From Paenisporosarcina sp. FSL H8-0542 (GTDB lineage: Bacteria > Bacillota > Bacilli > Bacillales_A > Planococcaceae), in assembly GCF_038632915.1 (NCBI RefSeq), contig NZ_CP152050.1:1271001-1335000 (forward strand): DNA of 64,000 nt, written 5' to 3'. The notes beneath the pieces were generated by a model. That model was not told the DNA's origin, did no database searches, and saw only the letters and a list, made by a program, of their open reading frames with translations. Of this stretch, positions 36,927 through 45,026 are shown one piece after another. Within the stretch, counting starts at the first letter, position 1. Every line of letters begins with the position of its first letter. A program made the position numbers and the translations under genes.

Positions 36927-39047
36927 TTGGAAGATGAGAAAAGATATAAGAATGAAGTTATAAAGGCTTTTACTCAGAGGAAGGCTTCTCTATTGGATAA
37001 TGAAAAAGCTCCTTCAACGAGTGTCAAAGGACTTGATACAATGAAACTTACGGGATTATCAACTGATGTCAAAGGACATGATACAAGTAAACTTACGGAA
37101 TCAGCATCGGCATTCAAAGGACTTGATTTAAGTAATCTTACGGGAATATCAACTGATGTCAAAGGACTTGATACAAGTAAACTTACGGGATCAGCATCGG
37201 CATTCAAAGGACTTGATTTAAGTAATCTTACGGGAATATCAACTGATGTCAAAGGACTTGATACAAGTAAACTTACGGGATCAGCATCGGCATTCAAAGG
37301 ACTTGATTTAAGTAATCTTACGGGAATATCAACTGGTGTCAAAGGACTTGATACAAGTAAACTTACGGGATCAGCATCGGCATTCAAAGGACTTGATTTA
37401 AGTAATCTTACGAGAATATCAACTGGTGTCAAAGGACTTGATACAAGTAAACTTACGGGATCAGCATCGGCATTCAAAGGACTTGATTTAAGTAATCTTA
37501 CTGGAATATCAACTGGTGTCAAAGGACATGATACAAGTAAACTTACGGGATCAGCATCGGCATTCAAAGGACTTGATTTAAGTAATCTTACGGGAATATC
37601 AACTGGTGTCAAAGGACATGATACAAGTAAACTTACGGGATCAGCATCGGCATTCAAAGGACTTGATTTAAGTAATCTTACGGGAATATCAACTGGTGTC
37701 AAAGGACATGATACAAGTAAACTTACGGGATCAGCATCGGCATTCAAAGGACTTGATTTAAGTAATCTTACGGGAATATCAACTGGTGTCAAAGGACTTG
37801 ATACAAGTAAACTTACGGGATCAGCATCGGCATTCAAAGGACTTGATTTAAGTAATCTTACGGGAATATCAACTGGTGTCAAAGGACTTGATACAAGTAA
37901 ACTTACGGGATCAGCATCGGCATTCAAAGGACTTGATTTAAGTAATCTTACGGGAATATCAACTGGTGTCAAAGGACTTGATACAAGTAAACTTACGGGA
38001 TCAGCATCGGCATTCAAAGGACTTGATTACAGTAAACTTACGGGAATATCAACTGGTGTCAAAGGACTTGATTACAGTAAACTTACGGGATCAGCATCGG
38101 CATTCAAAGGACTTGATTTAAGTAAACTTACGGGATCAGCATCGGCATTCAAAGGACTTGATTTAAGTAATCTTACGAGATCAGCAGTTAGTTCTCAATG
38201 GGTTCTTTCTAATTCATTGGTTGGTGAAATGTCATTAGTAAATACCGTAAAAGAGTCTAGTTACATTTTTAGTAAAATATCACGTGGTGAATATCAACTA
38301 AGTCACAGTTTTGATGAAGAAAGTAACAAATTAGAACATGTTCTTGAAAAAAACGATACAAAAGAAGTTATTCCAATAAAAGGTATACCAAGTGCAATGG
38401 CGATAACCGATGTAATAACTACTCTGAGTATTGATGAAGTAGGGGATTTCTATAATCACCTTGTAGAATTTCCATTACTTGGTTTAGCACACTCTATTGG
38501 ATTGAAAATACTGAGCGATATTAGCAAAGTAAGCCTTGTGGATATTGAAAATTTAAACTTATTCCGGGTACGAGAACGTACTCCAAAGTCTGCTCCATTT
38601 ACATATATTCAAATGTTCGAAGCTCCTTATGGATTTGCTTCACATGGAAGATATAACTCCATTGGTCAAGGTGAGTTGTATACATGTGAAGATAAAGATG
38701 TAGCATTAAAGGAAGTTGCTTCAACTGATCATGATATGAGATATGATATTGTCGAATGGAAATTAGTGAAATCATTAAAAGTATTAGATTTAGCTAGTTC
38801 TGATTCCCCATTAGTGCAATTCTGCAGTTTTGAGAAAACATCTAAGAACGGACAAGAATATTTTCTTCCGAATTTTTTAGCTCAATGTGCAAAGTTTCAT
38901 GGCATATCAGGAATTAGATATAAAAGTGTAGCTAATCCGAATGTCTTAAACTATGTATTCTTTGATTTTGAAAAGAAATGGTTTAAAAGAATTGGTTTAG
39001 AAACTAATGTGCAAATTAGTGGGAAAAGGGAAATTGTCAAAGTGTAA
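36927..39047 (+). CDS. RES-domain protein with 26 tandem 15-residue repeats
   Basis: About 706 residues from TTG 36927 (GAGGTG six bases upstream; the in-frame GTG 36918 overlaps that site). After a short charged head come 26 repeats of 15 residues, alternating VKGLDTSKLTGSASA and FKGLDLSNLTGISTG. The C-terminal 280 residues include a RES domain: NLFRVRERTPKSAPFTYIQ, SHGRYNSIGQGELYTC, ALKEVAST and GIRYKSVANPNVLNYVFF. RES domains of RES-Xre toxins degrade NAD+. No Xre antitoxin gene is adjacent, so this may be a repeat-sensing effector, not a standard toxin. It is a single-gene unit. Confidence 0.72.
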   Translation: MEDEKRYKNEVIKAFTQRKASLLDNEKAPSTSVKGLDTMKLTGLSTDVKGHDTSKLTESASAFKGLDLSNLTGISTDVKGLDTSKLTGSASAFKGLDLSNLTGISTDVKGLDTSKLTGSASAFKGLDLSNLTGISTGVKGLDTSKLTGSASAFKGLDLSNLTRISTGVKGLDTSKLTGSASAFKGLDLSNLTGISTGVKGHDTSKLTGSASAFKGLDLSNLTGISTGVKGHDTSKLTGSASAFKGLDLSNLTGISTGVKGHDTSKLTGSASAFKGLDLSNLTGISTGVKGLDTSKLTGSASAFKGLDLSNLTGISTGVKGLDTSKLTGSASAFKGLDLSNLTGISTGVKGLDTSKLTGSASAFKGLDYSKLTGISTGVKGLDYSKLTGSASAFKGLDLSKLTGSASAFKGLDLSNLTRSAVSSQWVLSNSLVGEMSLVNTVKESSYIFSKISRGEYQLSHSFDEESNKLEHVLEKNDTKEVIPIKGIPSAMAITDVITTLSIDEVGDFYNHLVEFPLLGLAHSIGLKILSDISKVSLVDIENLNLFRVRERTPKSAPFTYIQMFEAPYGFASHGRYNSIGQGELYTCEDKDVALKEVASTDHDMRYDIVEWKLVKSLKVLDLASSDSPLVQFCSFEKTSKNGQEYFLPNFLAQCAKFHGISGIRYKSVANPNVLNYVFFDFEKKWFKRIGLETNVQISGKREIVKV
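37023..38192 (+). repeat. 90-bp tandem repeat array (45-bp half units) inside the RES gene
   Basis: Thirteen 90-bp units, each two related 45-bp halves. Units 37231, 37321 and onward are almost identical at base level, with only a few substitutions (ACTGATGTC/ACTGGTGTC, CATGATACA/CTTGATACA). Near identity in DNA, including third positions, means recent expansion or homogenisation. Length is a multiple of 3, so copy-number change keeps the frame. It is not a CRISPR array: there are no spacers. Confidence 0.97.
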
Positions 39048-39219
39048 TGTATATGATGGAGGATATGAAGCATTACTGTTCTAGGTTTTTATCGGGCATC
39101 TGAGGAAGTACAAGTTGCCTTAATAGCAATGGGGCAAGTTTAAAAAGAAGAAAAAGCTATTCGTATAACAATCATGTTATTACTACAACAACCTAATCCA
39201 TATTAAAAGGAGAATTTAT

Positions 39220-39966
39220 TTGTTTAATTCGAAACTTTTCAAACCAATTTCTGCATCTTTACTAGCTGTATCTTTATTCTTCGGTTCAGTATCACCGCTT
39301 GCTTCGCTTAATGAACCATCAATCGTTCATGCATCAGCTAAGCCACCAGCAACAGCTGTAAAGTCGAAAGTTACTGAAGTAGTTGATGGTGACACAATCA
39401 AATTAAATTATAAAGGAAAATCTGAAACTGTTCGTTTCATACTGATTGACACTCCAGAAACGAAAAAACCCCAAACATGCGTTCAATTATTTGGGGCTGA
39501 AGCTTCTGCTTTTACAAAGAAAGCTTTACTAAATAAAGAGGTTAAAGTTGAATTAGGAGTCGAAACTCGAGACCAGTATGGTCGCCTTCTTGCTTACATC
39601 TATATTAATGATGTGATGTTTAACAAGACATTACTGGAAAAAGGTCTAGCTCGAGTAGCTATTTATAAACCGAATACTAAATATTTGGAAGAATTACAAG
39701 CTGTAGAAAAAGTAGCCAAAGGTAAAAAACTAGGAATCTGGTCAAGTACAAATGCAATAAATGGTGGTTGTGCACCAAAAGTAGTGACTGTACCAAAACC
39801 AGTAATAACAAAACCTGCTCCTAAACCCACTACTCCAGCAAAAACCGAAATCTTTAAGAACTGTACTGAATTACGCAAGAAATACCCTAGAGGTGTTGCA
39901 AAAGGACATCCTGCCTACCAATCAAAAATGGATCGTGATAAAGATAATTGGGCATGTGAAAGATAA
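39220..39966 (+). CDS. Secreted thermonuclease (SNase) with Excalibur domain
   Basis: A 248-residue protein from TTG 39220 (AAAAGGAG upstream). A signal peptide (1-41, cleavage near VHASA) is followed by the staphylococcal nuclease domain with catalytic residues in VRFILIDTPETK (R, D, E) and DQYGRLLAYIY (R), then a proline/lysine linker and a C-terminal Excalibur calcium site DRDKDNWACER. It should cut extracellular DNA and RNA. Common on plasmids and islands of Bacillales. A terminator follows. Confidence 0.93.
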   Translation: MFNSKLFKPISASLLAVSLFFGSVSPLASLNEPSIVHASAKPPATAVKSKVTEVVDGDTIKLNYKGKSETVRFILIDTPETKKPQTCVQLFGAEASAFTKKALLNKEVKVELGVETRDQYGRLLAYIYINDVMFNKTLLEKGLARVAIYKPNTKYLEELQAVEKVAKGKKLGIWSSTNAINGGCAPKVVTVPKPVITKPAPKPTTPAKTEIFKNCTELRKKYPRGVAKGHPAYQSKMDRDKDNWACER

Positions 39967-39976
39967 TCTATAATGA

Positions 39977-40011
39977 CAAAAAACCATTCCTATTATTGGG
40001 AATGGTTTTTT
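39977..40011 (+). terminator. Terminator after the nuclease gene
   Basis: AAACCATTCC and GGAATGGTTT form a 10-bp stem with a T-run. Confidence 0.88.
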
Positions 40012-40098
40012 ATGCCTAAAAAAAGTATAAATATGTTAATTTTTAATGAATGAATTCCCATATATGGAGTCGAATTGATTCTGAAAGGGGGAGTTCAA

Positions 40099-40281
40099 TT
40101 GAAGAGATTTTCGGTATACATAATGTTTAAGAATGGATCAAATATTCATTTTGAAACAGACACTAATTTAAATTTGGCTGAACCTCAATCAATTAATGGT
40201 GGTCAATTTATCGTTACTGAGAATGATCATGTAATTAATCTGCTACAAGTAGAAGAAATGAAGGTTGTCCAAAAGAAATAG
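40099..40281 (+). CDS. Small hypothetical protein (60 residues)
   Basis: TTG 40099 has the strong ribosome site AAAGGGGGAG seven bases upstream, so the in-frame TTG 40075 is rejected. The product, MKRFSVYIMFKNGSNIHFET and onward, is a small beta-rich protein that looks like a compact SH3- or Sm-like fold. No family is recognised. A terminator follows at 40301. Confidence 0.65.
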   Translation: MKRFSVYIMFKNGSNIHFETDTNLNLAEPQSINGGQFIVTENDHVINLLQVEEMKVVQKK

Positions 40282-40300
40282 TCTCTGGTGATTTTTTAGG

Positions 40301-40327
40301 AGCATCTCTTTAAGAGATGCTTTTTTT
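40301..40327 (+). terminator. Terminator after the 60-residue gene
   Basis: AGCATCTCTT-AAGAGATGCT hairpin with a T-run. Confidence 0.85.
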
Positions 40328-40409
40328 ATTTGCAATTTAAAGAAACATAATGTTATATTAAGTTTAACTTTTTGAAACATTTACTGAAACAAAAGGAGGG
40401 CGATTATAT

Positions 40410-41435
40410 ATGAATGAATATAAAACATCTGGAGAAGTACAAGAGCTATTAGGTATTTCCCGAACAACACTACATCGTATGGAAAAAGAAGGTATGCCAT
40501 TTGAAAAGATTGGTAGAACGAAAAGATATGAACTTAGTACAGTTGAGTATTGGATGAATAGTCGCCAAAGCGGGATTCAAGACCTAATAATTGGAGAAGT
40601 TTATTCAAATGATGAGATAGCTACAATTTTCAAGGCAGGTAATATGGGTGGCATGAGACGCAGTCATACGACGAATTCATTAGTCATTATTTCCGACCAC
40701 ACAAAAATGTATGATGATCGGATCGAAGTTACTAGCGAAGGAATTGAAGTCTTACACTACACTGGTATGGGCAAAAATGGAGATCAAAGTCTTGAATTTG
40801 CACAAAATAAAACTTTAAGGGATTCAAATGTAAATGGAATTAAAGTATATCTTTTTGAAAAATTTAGAGATGAAATCGGGTACACATTCCGAGGTCAGGT
40901 GAAATTGATAGATGAGCCTTATCAAGAAAGACAATTAGGTGAAGATAAAATTGATCGCAAGGTATGGATGTTTCCATTACAAATTATTAACAAAAGCATA
41001 GTGATAAATGAAACTGATCTAAAAAATCTACAAAATGAAAAAGAAGAAAAAGTAGAGAAGGAAACAAGAAATATTTCACTCGAAGAACTGAAAGAGTTAG
41101 CGATGCGGGCCAAAAATAATGGGCGTCGACGTACCTATACAACAAGTTATACACGTGATCCATATGTTGCTGAATTCGCAAAACGACGTGCAAATGGTTT
41201 CTGTGATTTATGTGAACAACCAGCACAATTCAATGATAAAAAAGGGAATCCCTATTTAGAATGCCATCATATTGATTTTCTTTCAGAGGGTGGAAAAGAT
41301 ACGATTGAAAATGTAGTAGCACTTTGTGTAGTGTGTCACAAAAAACAGCATATACTTCGAGATCCAGATGAAACATTTAATTTAATTAACAAATATAACC
41401 CAGACTTTACTACTCCTATTATAGAAGTCTGGTGA
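40410..41435 (+). CDS. HTH/SRA-like/HNH protein, likely modification-dependent restriction enzyme
   Basis: 341 residues. N-terminal excisionase/MerR-type HTH (3-52: TSGEVQELLGISRTTLHRME, then RTKRYELSTVEYWM). The middle (about 62-195) resembles the SRA-like domain of ScoMcrA-type enzymes: GEVYSNDEIATIF, GGMRRS, VIISDHT and LHYTGMGKNGDQ. The C-terminal HNH nuclease has the zinc pair in GFCDLCEQPA, ECHHIDFLSEGG and ALCVVCHKKQH. Base-modification reader plus HNH suggests type IV restriction of modified phage DNA. An HTH in front is unusual and could give sequence specificity or autoregulation. AAAGGAGGG precedes ATG. Confidence 0.8.
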   Translation: MNEYKTSGEVQELLGISRTTLHRMEKEGMPFEKIGRTKRYELSTVEYWMNSRQSGIQDLIIGEVYSNDEIATIFKAGNMGGMRRSHTTNSLVIISDHTKMYDDRIEVTSEGIEVLHYTGMGKNGDQSLEFAQNKTLRDSNVNGIKVYLFEKFRDEIGYTFRGQVKLIDEPYQERQLGEDKIDRKVWMFPLQIINKSIVINETDLKNLQNEKEEKVEKETRNISLEELKELAMRAKNNGRRRTYTTSYTRDPYVAEFAKRRANGFCDLCEQPAQFNDKKGNPYLECHHIDFLSEGGKDTIENVVALCVVCHKKQHILRDPDETFNLINKYNPDFTTPIIEVW

Positions 41436-41974
41436 AAAATGGAGGTAGGAAATGAATAGTTATATTGTCATGCAAGGACACACATCATAGAAACCTCGTT
41501 TCAATACTTTTGCTCAGAGATGAAGCGAAGTGACCCAGTACCCGACACCCCTACCGTTTTAGTGAGGGCATTATTTCTTTCTAATTAGTACTTCTCTGAG
41601 GTTTCTTATATCTTTGTACGGTACCAAATAGTGCTGTCTAGAAGACCTCAGTTCCGAGGTGATTTTTGGAGGTTAAATTCTGCTTTTAGGTCACTAAAAA
41701 ATGTTCGATTTTCATTATTGGTAATAGCATTGATTACCTTTTAATTTTTGGTGATTTCCCTACAGGAGGAAAAAGAAGAAAGAAATTAATAACCCTTCAT
41801 ATAGCTAAAGGCTGCGTTGATCCAAGAAGGATTAACGCTTTTTTGTTGAACATATTGAACTCACGGAGAAGGTTAATTAGTGGGCTCGTCAATAACAAAA
41901 TTCCATCGTTATTGTTTGTTCTACTTTTCACTACTCTTCATAAGTTGGAGTAGTGGAAAAAAGGAGAGGTTTGG
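41436..41974. other. Non-coding region with inverted repeats and a terminator
   Basis: AGAAACCTC (about 41490) and GAGGTTTCT (about 41598) form a distant inverted repeat enclosing a CTCAGAGA/TCTCTGAG pair, so this stretch may fold as RNA. GACCTCAGTTCCGAGGTGA is a small hairpin (about 41645). GCGTTGATCC (41814-41823) and GGATTAACGC (41829-41838) plus a T-run is a clear terminator. No gene is seen. Confidence 0.5.
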
Positions 41975-42275
41975 ATGTATTTGTAAACATGGGACTGATA
42001 CACCCCATTCTGCTGTGGAATGGGTCAAAGCAAATGTTGAGTTTATGGGGAATATCACTAGCTTTGAAGTCTATCAACATGAAGAGGATATCCCAATTAA
42101 GTATAAGAACGTGCCTGATGTTTATGTAATCAACGACAATAGAGAAGACAACAAGAGAAGCTATCCTTTTATCCTTCGGGATGACGGAGCAAAGAGGGAA
42201 ACATGGCTAGGGGGGGCAGTTGCGGCTATCAGGGATCGGGACCTGGTGCAACTAAAGAAATCCTTCAAATTGTAG
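41975..42275 (+). pseudogene. Hypothetical protein with a frameshift at its start
   Basis: ATG 41975 has the strong ribosome site AAGGAGAGG but meets TAA after three codons. If one base (T 41984) is skipped, reading continues as MYLKHGTDTPHSAVEWVK and onward to 42275, about 100 residues. The only in-frame start for the long frame is GTG 41880, which has no ribosome site and adds an odd cysteine-rich segment. Not recognised; the beta-alpha pattern could be thioredoxin-like. It probably formed an operon with the next gene, nine bases downstream. Confidence 0.45.
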
Positions 42276-42283
42276 GGATTAAA

Positions 42284-42697
42284 ATGGACTATAATACCAT
42301 CTCAAAACAAAGTATTGTCAAGAGAAGTGATTTAATCCCACAACACGATTTAAACATCGTTGTCTTAAAACCAAAAAATTGCATTCATAACCGAAAGGAA
42401 GAACGACTGGTAGTAAAGATGCAATTTGAAAAAGCCCATCAGAAATGGCAAGCTAAGAAGATGCTGGAAGTATTGGGGGATTTTCAGCCACTAAAAGATG
42501 AAAGTACATCTATTTTAGAGGCGACTTATTTTACTGATCTTCCTTATTCAAAAGAGCATGAATTGTATGAGTATGCTACAAATAACGGGTTATTGTTAAA
42601 TAAACCATTTCATAGCTTAAGTAATGATACCTTAACCAGTATCATTGAAAATATAGGATATAAATTCAATGCAGGATTATACATCAGAGAACTATAA
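42284..42697 (+). CDS. Hypothetical protein (137 residues)
   Basis: ATG 42284 has TAGGGATT upstream and is preferred over the frame's first start at 42203, which lies inside the previous gene. The product begins MDYNTISKQSIVKRSDLIPQ and is soluble, charged and mixed alpha/beta. No family is recognised. It follows the frameshifted gene, so both may be parts of a decaying operon. Confidence 0.5.
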   Translation: MDYNTISKQSIVKRSDLIPQHDLNIVVLKPKNCIHNRKEERLVVKMQFEKAHQKWQAKKMLEVLGDFQPLKDESTSILEATYFTDLPYSKEHELYEYATNNGLLLNKPFHSLSNDTLTSIIENIGYKFNAGLYIREL

Positions 42698-42782
42698 GCT
42701 CTTTTTCTTCTTCAACTAGCGGTGCAGGTTAGTTGAAGAACAAAGGATTATGATATTAAAAATCAAAAGGAGATAGAAGAAC

Positions 42783-43295
42783 CTGTATCCTCTAAAGGTG
42801 AAACTTACAGATGATTTGACAAAGTATCATGAAAAATTAGTGATTGGTACAGAAGGGAATGCGATTGGTGTCTTTGGTCCTTACAGTAGAGGCAACGATA
42901 TGTTCATCACGGTTGACTTTAAATTCAAACAATTGGATGTCAATTGGAGTGGGTTGGAAATCATTGATGAAAAATACTTGGCAGGAAAACGGAAGTTGAA
43001 CAAAGGTTTGAAAAAGGCAAAAGACATTGTTCTCACTGTTGGTCCAGCTGGTGGTTTCCAAAATTTAAAGTTCAATTACAAAGATGAAAAAGGTGCAGAA
43101 GTTAGATTTGAGACATGGACTAAGAATGAAGGTTTGGAAGTCTTGAAATCACTTGAGGAATTGGGTAAAAAAATCAAGAAAGACATCAATGAAACAGATG
43201 TACAGAAACAAAGAAGACTAGAACGTGAAGCAAAGAAGAAAGCAACAGAAAAGAAGAAAGCAGCAAAGAAGAAGAAAGAAAATCCGAAACCTTGA
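42783..43295 (+). CDS. Hypothetical protein with Lys-rich tail, possible CTG start
   Basis: The frame is open from before 42783. A good ribosome site AAAAGGAG (42766-42773) is nine bases before an in-frame CTG (42783); GTG 42798 and TTG 42816 are alternatives. The body (about 130 residues) is beta-rich (FGPYSRGNDMFITVDFKF, then LTVGPAGGFQNLKF), and the last 30 residues are almost all K, E and A, which suggests nucleic-acid or membrane contact. No family is recognised. Confidence 0.5.
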   Translation: MYPLKVKLTDDLTKYHEKLVIGTEGNAIGVFGPYSRGNDMFITVDFKFKQLDVNWSGLEIIDEKYLAGKRKLNKGLKKAKDIVLTVGPAGGFQNLKFNYKDEKGAEVRFETWTKNEGLEVLKSLEELGKKIKKDINETDVQKQRRLEREAKKKATEKKKAAKKKKENPKP

Positions 43296-43473
43296 GTTAT
43301 AAATTAGATAGCTGTATAGATAGATATCTCAACTGAAGTATTATTGAAATTTTGAGGCTGAAGTAACCGAGAATTGATTGCTCAAAGAACCAAGAAGGAG
43401 TGGCTCCATCAAAGGGTAGAGGTGTCAAACTAATTAGACCAACCTTAGATACCATACTGTGAATAATCCTTAT

Positions 43474-43590
43474 ATGGATACATTAACTTGGGTAGATGTT
43501 GCAAAGACTGATGTAGATTTTACATTTGGTAAAGATTGTGATCTTGTGTCTAATAAGAGTACAGTACTACTCGGAATTGAATATCAATAA
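43474..43590 (+). pseudogene. Short 3' remnant of a gene before RNA copy 2
   Basis: ATG 43474 to TAA 43590 reads MDTLTWVDVAKTDVDFTFGK and onward, 38 residues, without a ribosome site. Its stop is 11 bases before the hairpin that opens RNA copy 2, the same arrangement as the gene before copy 1. It looks like the tail of a lost gene. Confidence 0.35.
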
Positions 43591-43601
43591 TCAAAAACTA
43601 A

Positions 43602-43987
43602 GGCACTTGCTTAATTGCATGTGTCTTTTTTGTTTTGTCCAATAGTAAAGAAAGTTAGTTATACTAGGACTCTCAGACAATTTTAAATGGGTGACTTTAC
43701 ACAAATAGAATATTAAAACACTCTCAAAGCTAATAACAAAAGATGCCTGTGGAACTAAGAGTTATACAATGGAGACGTTCATTGTTACTTGTAAAACCCA
43801 AATTAAAAAATAGTAAGAAAATGTAGAAACCCAGTCACAACATGTAAGCAGTGCACATTCAGCGTTAGGTGAGGGGGAATTCCCACATTATTTGCCCCGT
43901 ACATAGGGGAATGGAACGGAGTGGGTAAACGCACACGACACTAGTCATTCTTCTATCCGATTAATGTTCACTAATTTCAGTTGCACG
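43602..43987 (+). ncRNA. Structured non-coding RNA, copy 2
   Basis: Diverged full-length relative of 35165-35545 with the same order and almost equal length: opening hairpin GGCAC...GTGTC, TATACT at 43660-43665, AGGACTCTCAG, CACTCTCA, GATGC (43742), GGTGAGGGGG (43868), TTTGCCCC and ATCCGATTAATG. Stems persist through change: CCCAC/GTGGG (43882, 43921) replaces CCTAC/GTAGG, and GATGC/GCGTT still pairs using G-U. There is no open frame. Unlike copy 1 it lacks a clear terminator within about 60 bases, so it may be inactive or read through. Confidence 0.68.
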
Positions 43988-44457
43988 GTTTACCTATTAA
44001 AATATTGCTTTTATTAAGAGATTGGTTTACATCAATTGTTATACCTGCACCTTAACAAAATTCTAGTAGTTCTCTGTATCAAGGTTACATAATATAAGAT
44101 TGATTCTATGTATTAGTTCTTACTAGCTACAGGCTTAACTATATCAAAATCTTTTTGATAATGAATAACTTCATAACAAATCGTGTTAAAAGATATCTTG
44201 AAATTCAAAACAACACCAACCCTAAATAGTGTTAATATTGTTTATATTCTGTTTTGTTATTTTTGGAAAATGATTTCATCTTAGTATAGTATATTAGAAA
44301 CTAATAGTCAGAATATGAAATTAATTCAAAAATCGTTTAATATCAATGGATAATTCTTCATTGTAAAATAGACAGATCTTGTAAACAATGGTAACATAAC
44401 CTTACTTATATGATATGTGTTTAGATTTTATTTAATAATTTTTTGGAAGGTGATGAC
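43988..44457. other. AT-rich non-coding stretch
   Basis: No gene, strong hairpin or repeat is seen. The promoter of the next operon should lie in the last 150 bases, but none stands out. Confidence 0.3.
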
Positions 44458-45012
44458 ATGGACATTCAGAAGTATGTCTCATACGTTAAGGTTTTCTTTG
44501 ATTTTTATTCTGAAGGAAAAGTAGAAGTAAAATGGCAAAAGAATGGGGCAGGTCTTAGTTCCTTAATCAACTTTGAAGAAGAATTACAACATTATGATTC
44601 TTCCTTTTCAACAGAAGAGTTTATTGAAGTTGTATTTGAAGTTATCAAAATTGCTAAAAATGTCGCTCTTGGACTGGAAGGTTCGGAGTTTGACTCTGAT
44701 CATATAAACATAGTTAAAGAAATTTTCTTACAAGACCAAGAGTTTGTTCAGTATATTAACCTACATTGTTCTAGTAAACTCTATTTATTGGAAAGTATTG
44801 AGTGCGATGTACAATCAATACGGAAAAAAGATGATTATAAAGTTATTGGTAATACCGCTGTAGTAAGCTATTATCTTAATAGTTCAGATACCAATGAAGA
44901 TGCAAATACTAAAAGAATTTCTATTGAACTAACTAAAAAGGAACTAGAAGATGTTATGAAATCATTATCAGAAATTCACAATGTTTTAGTAAATCTTGAA
45001 AAGGGTAATTAA
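44458..45012 (+). CDS. Hypothetical protein, first gene of a TA-like operon
   Basis: 184 residues from ATG 44458 with GGAAGGTGAT upstream; the in-frame TTG 44443 overlaps this site. It is acidic, soluble and largely helical, beginning MDIQKYVSYVKVFFDFYSEG. The C-terminus (TKRISIELTKKELEDVMKSL) has a beta strand followed by a helix, reminiscent of COMM-like or antitoxin dimer modules. No family is recognised. It lies 14 bases before the DUF433 gene and may be part of the same system. Confidence 0.6.
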   Translation: MDIQKYVSYVKVFFDFYSEGKVEVKWQKNGAGLSSLINFEEELQHYDSSFSTEEFIEVVFEVIKIAKNVALGLEGSEFDSDHINIVKEIFLQDQEFVQYINLHCSSKLYLLESIECDVQSIRKKDDYKVIGNTAVVSYYLNSSDTNEDANTKRISIELTKKELEDVMKSLSEIHNVLVNLEKGN

Positions 45013-45026
45013 AGGGGGGAGAATGT

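Noticed and set aside
36974-38017. Long minus-strand open frame of 347 codons through the repeat array
   Set aside because: It is the complement of the 90-bp repeats, which have no stops in that frame; no ribosome site, and the plus-strand gene has a RES domain and a good start context.
37023-38192. CRISPR-like periodic repeat
   Set aside because: Repeats are directly adjacent with no unique spacers, have a period of 90 bases (multiple of 3) and are coding.
35165-43987. RNase P RNA, 6S RNA, tmRNA or a group I/II intron as identity of the duplicated RNA
   Set aside because: Expected signature sequences (for example GAGGAAAGTCC of RNase P, the group I P7 pair, the group II domain V) are absent, and two copies in an island would be odd for housekeeping RNAs.
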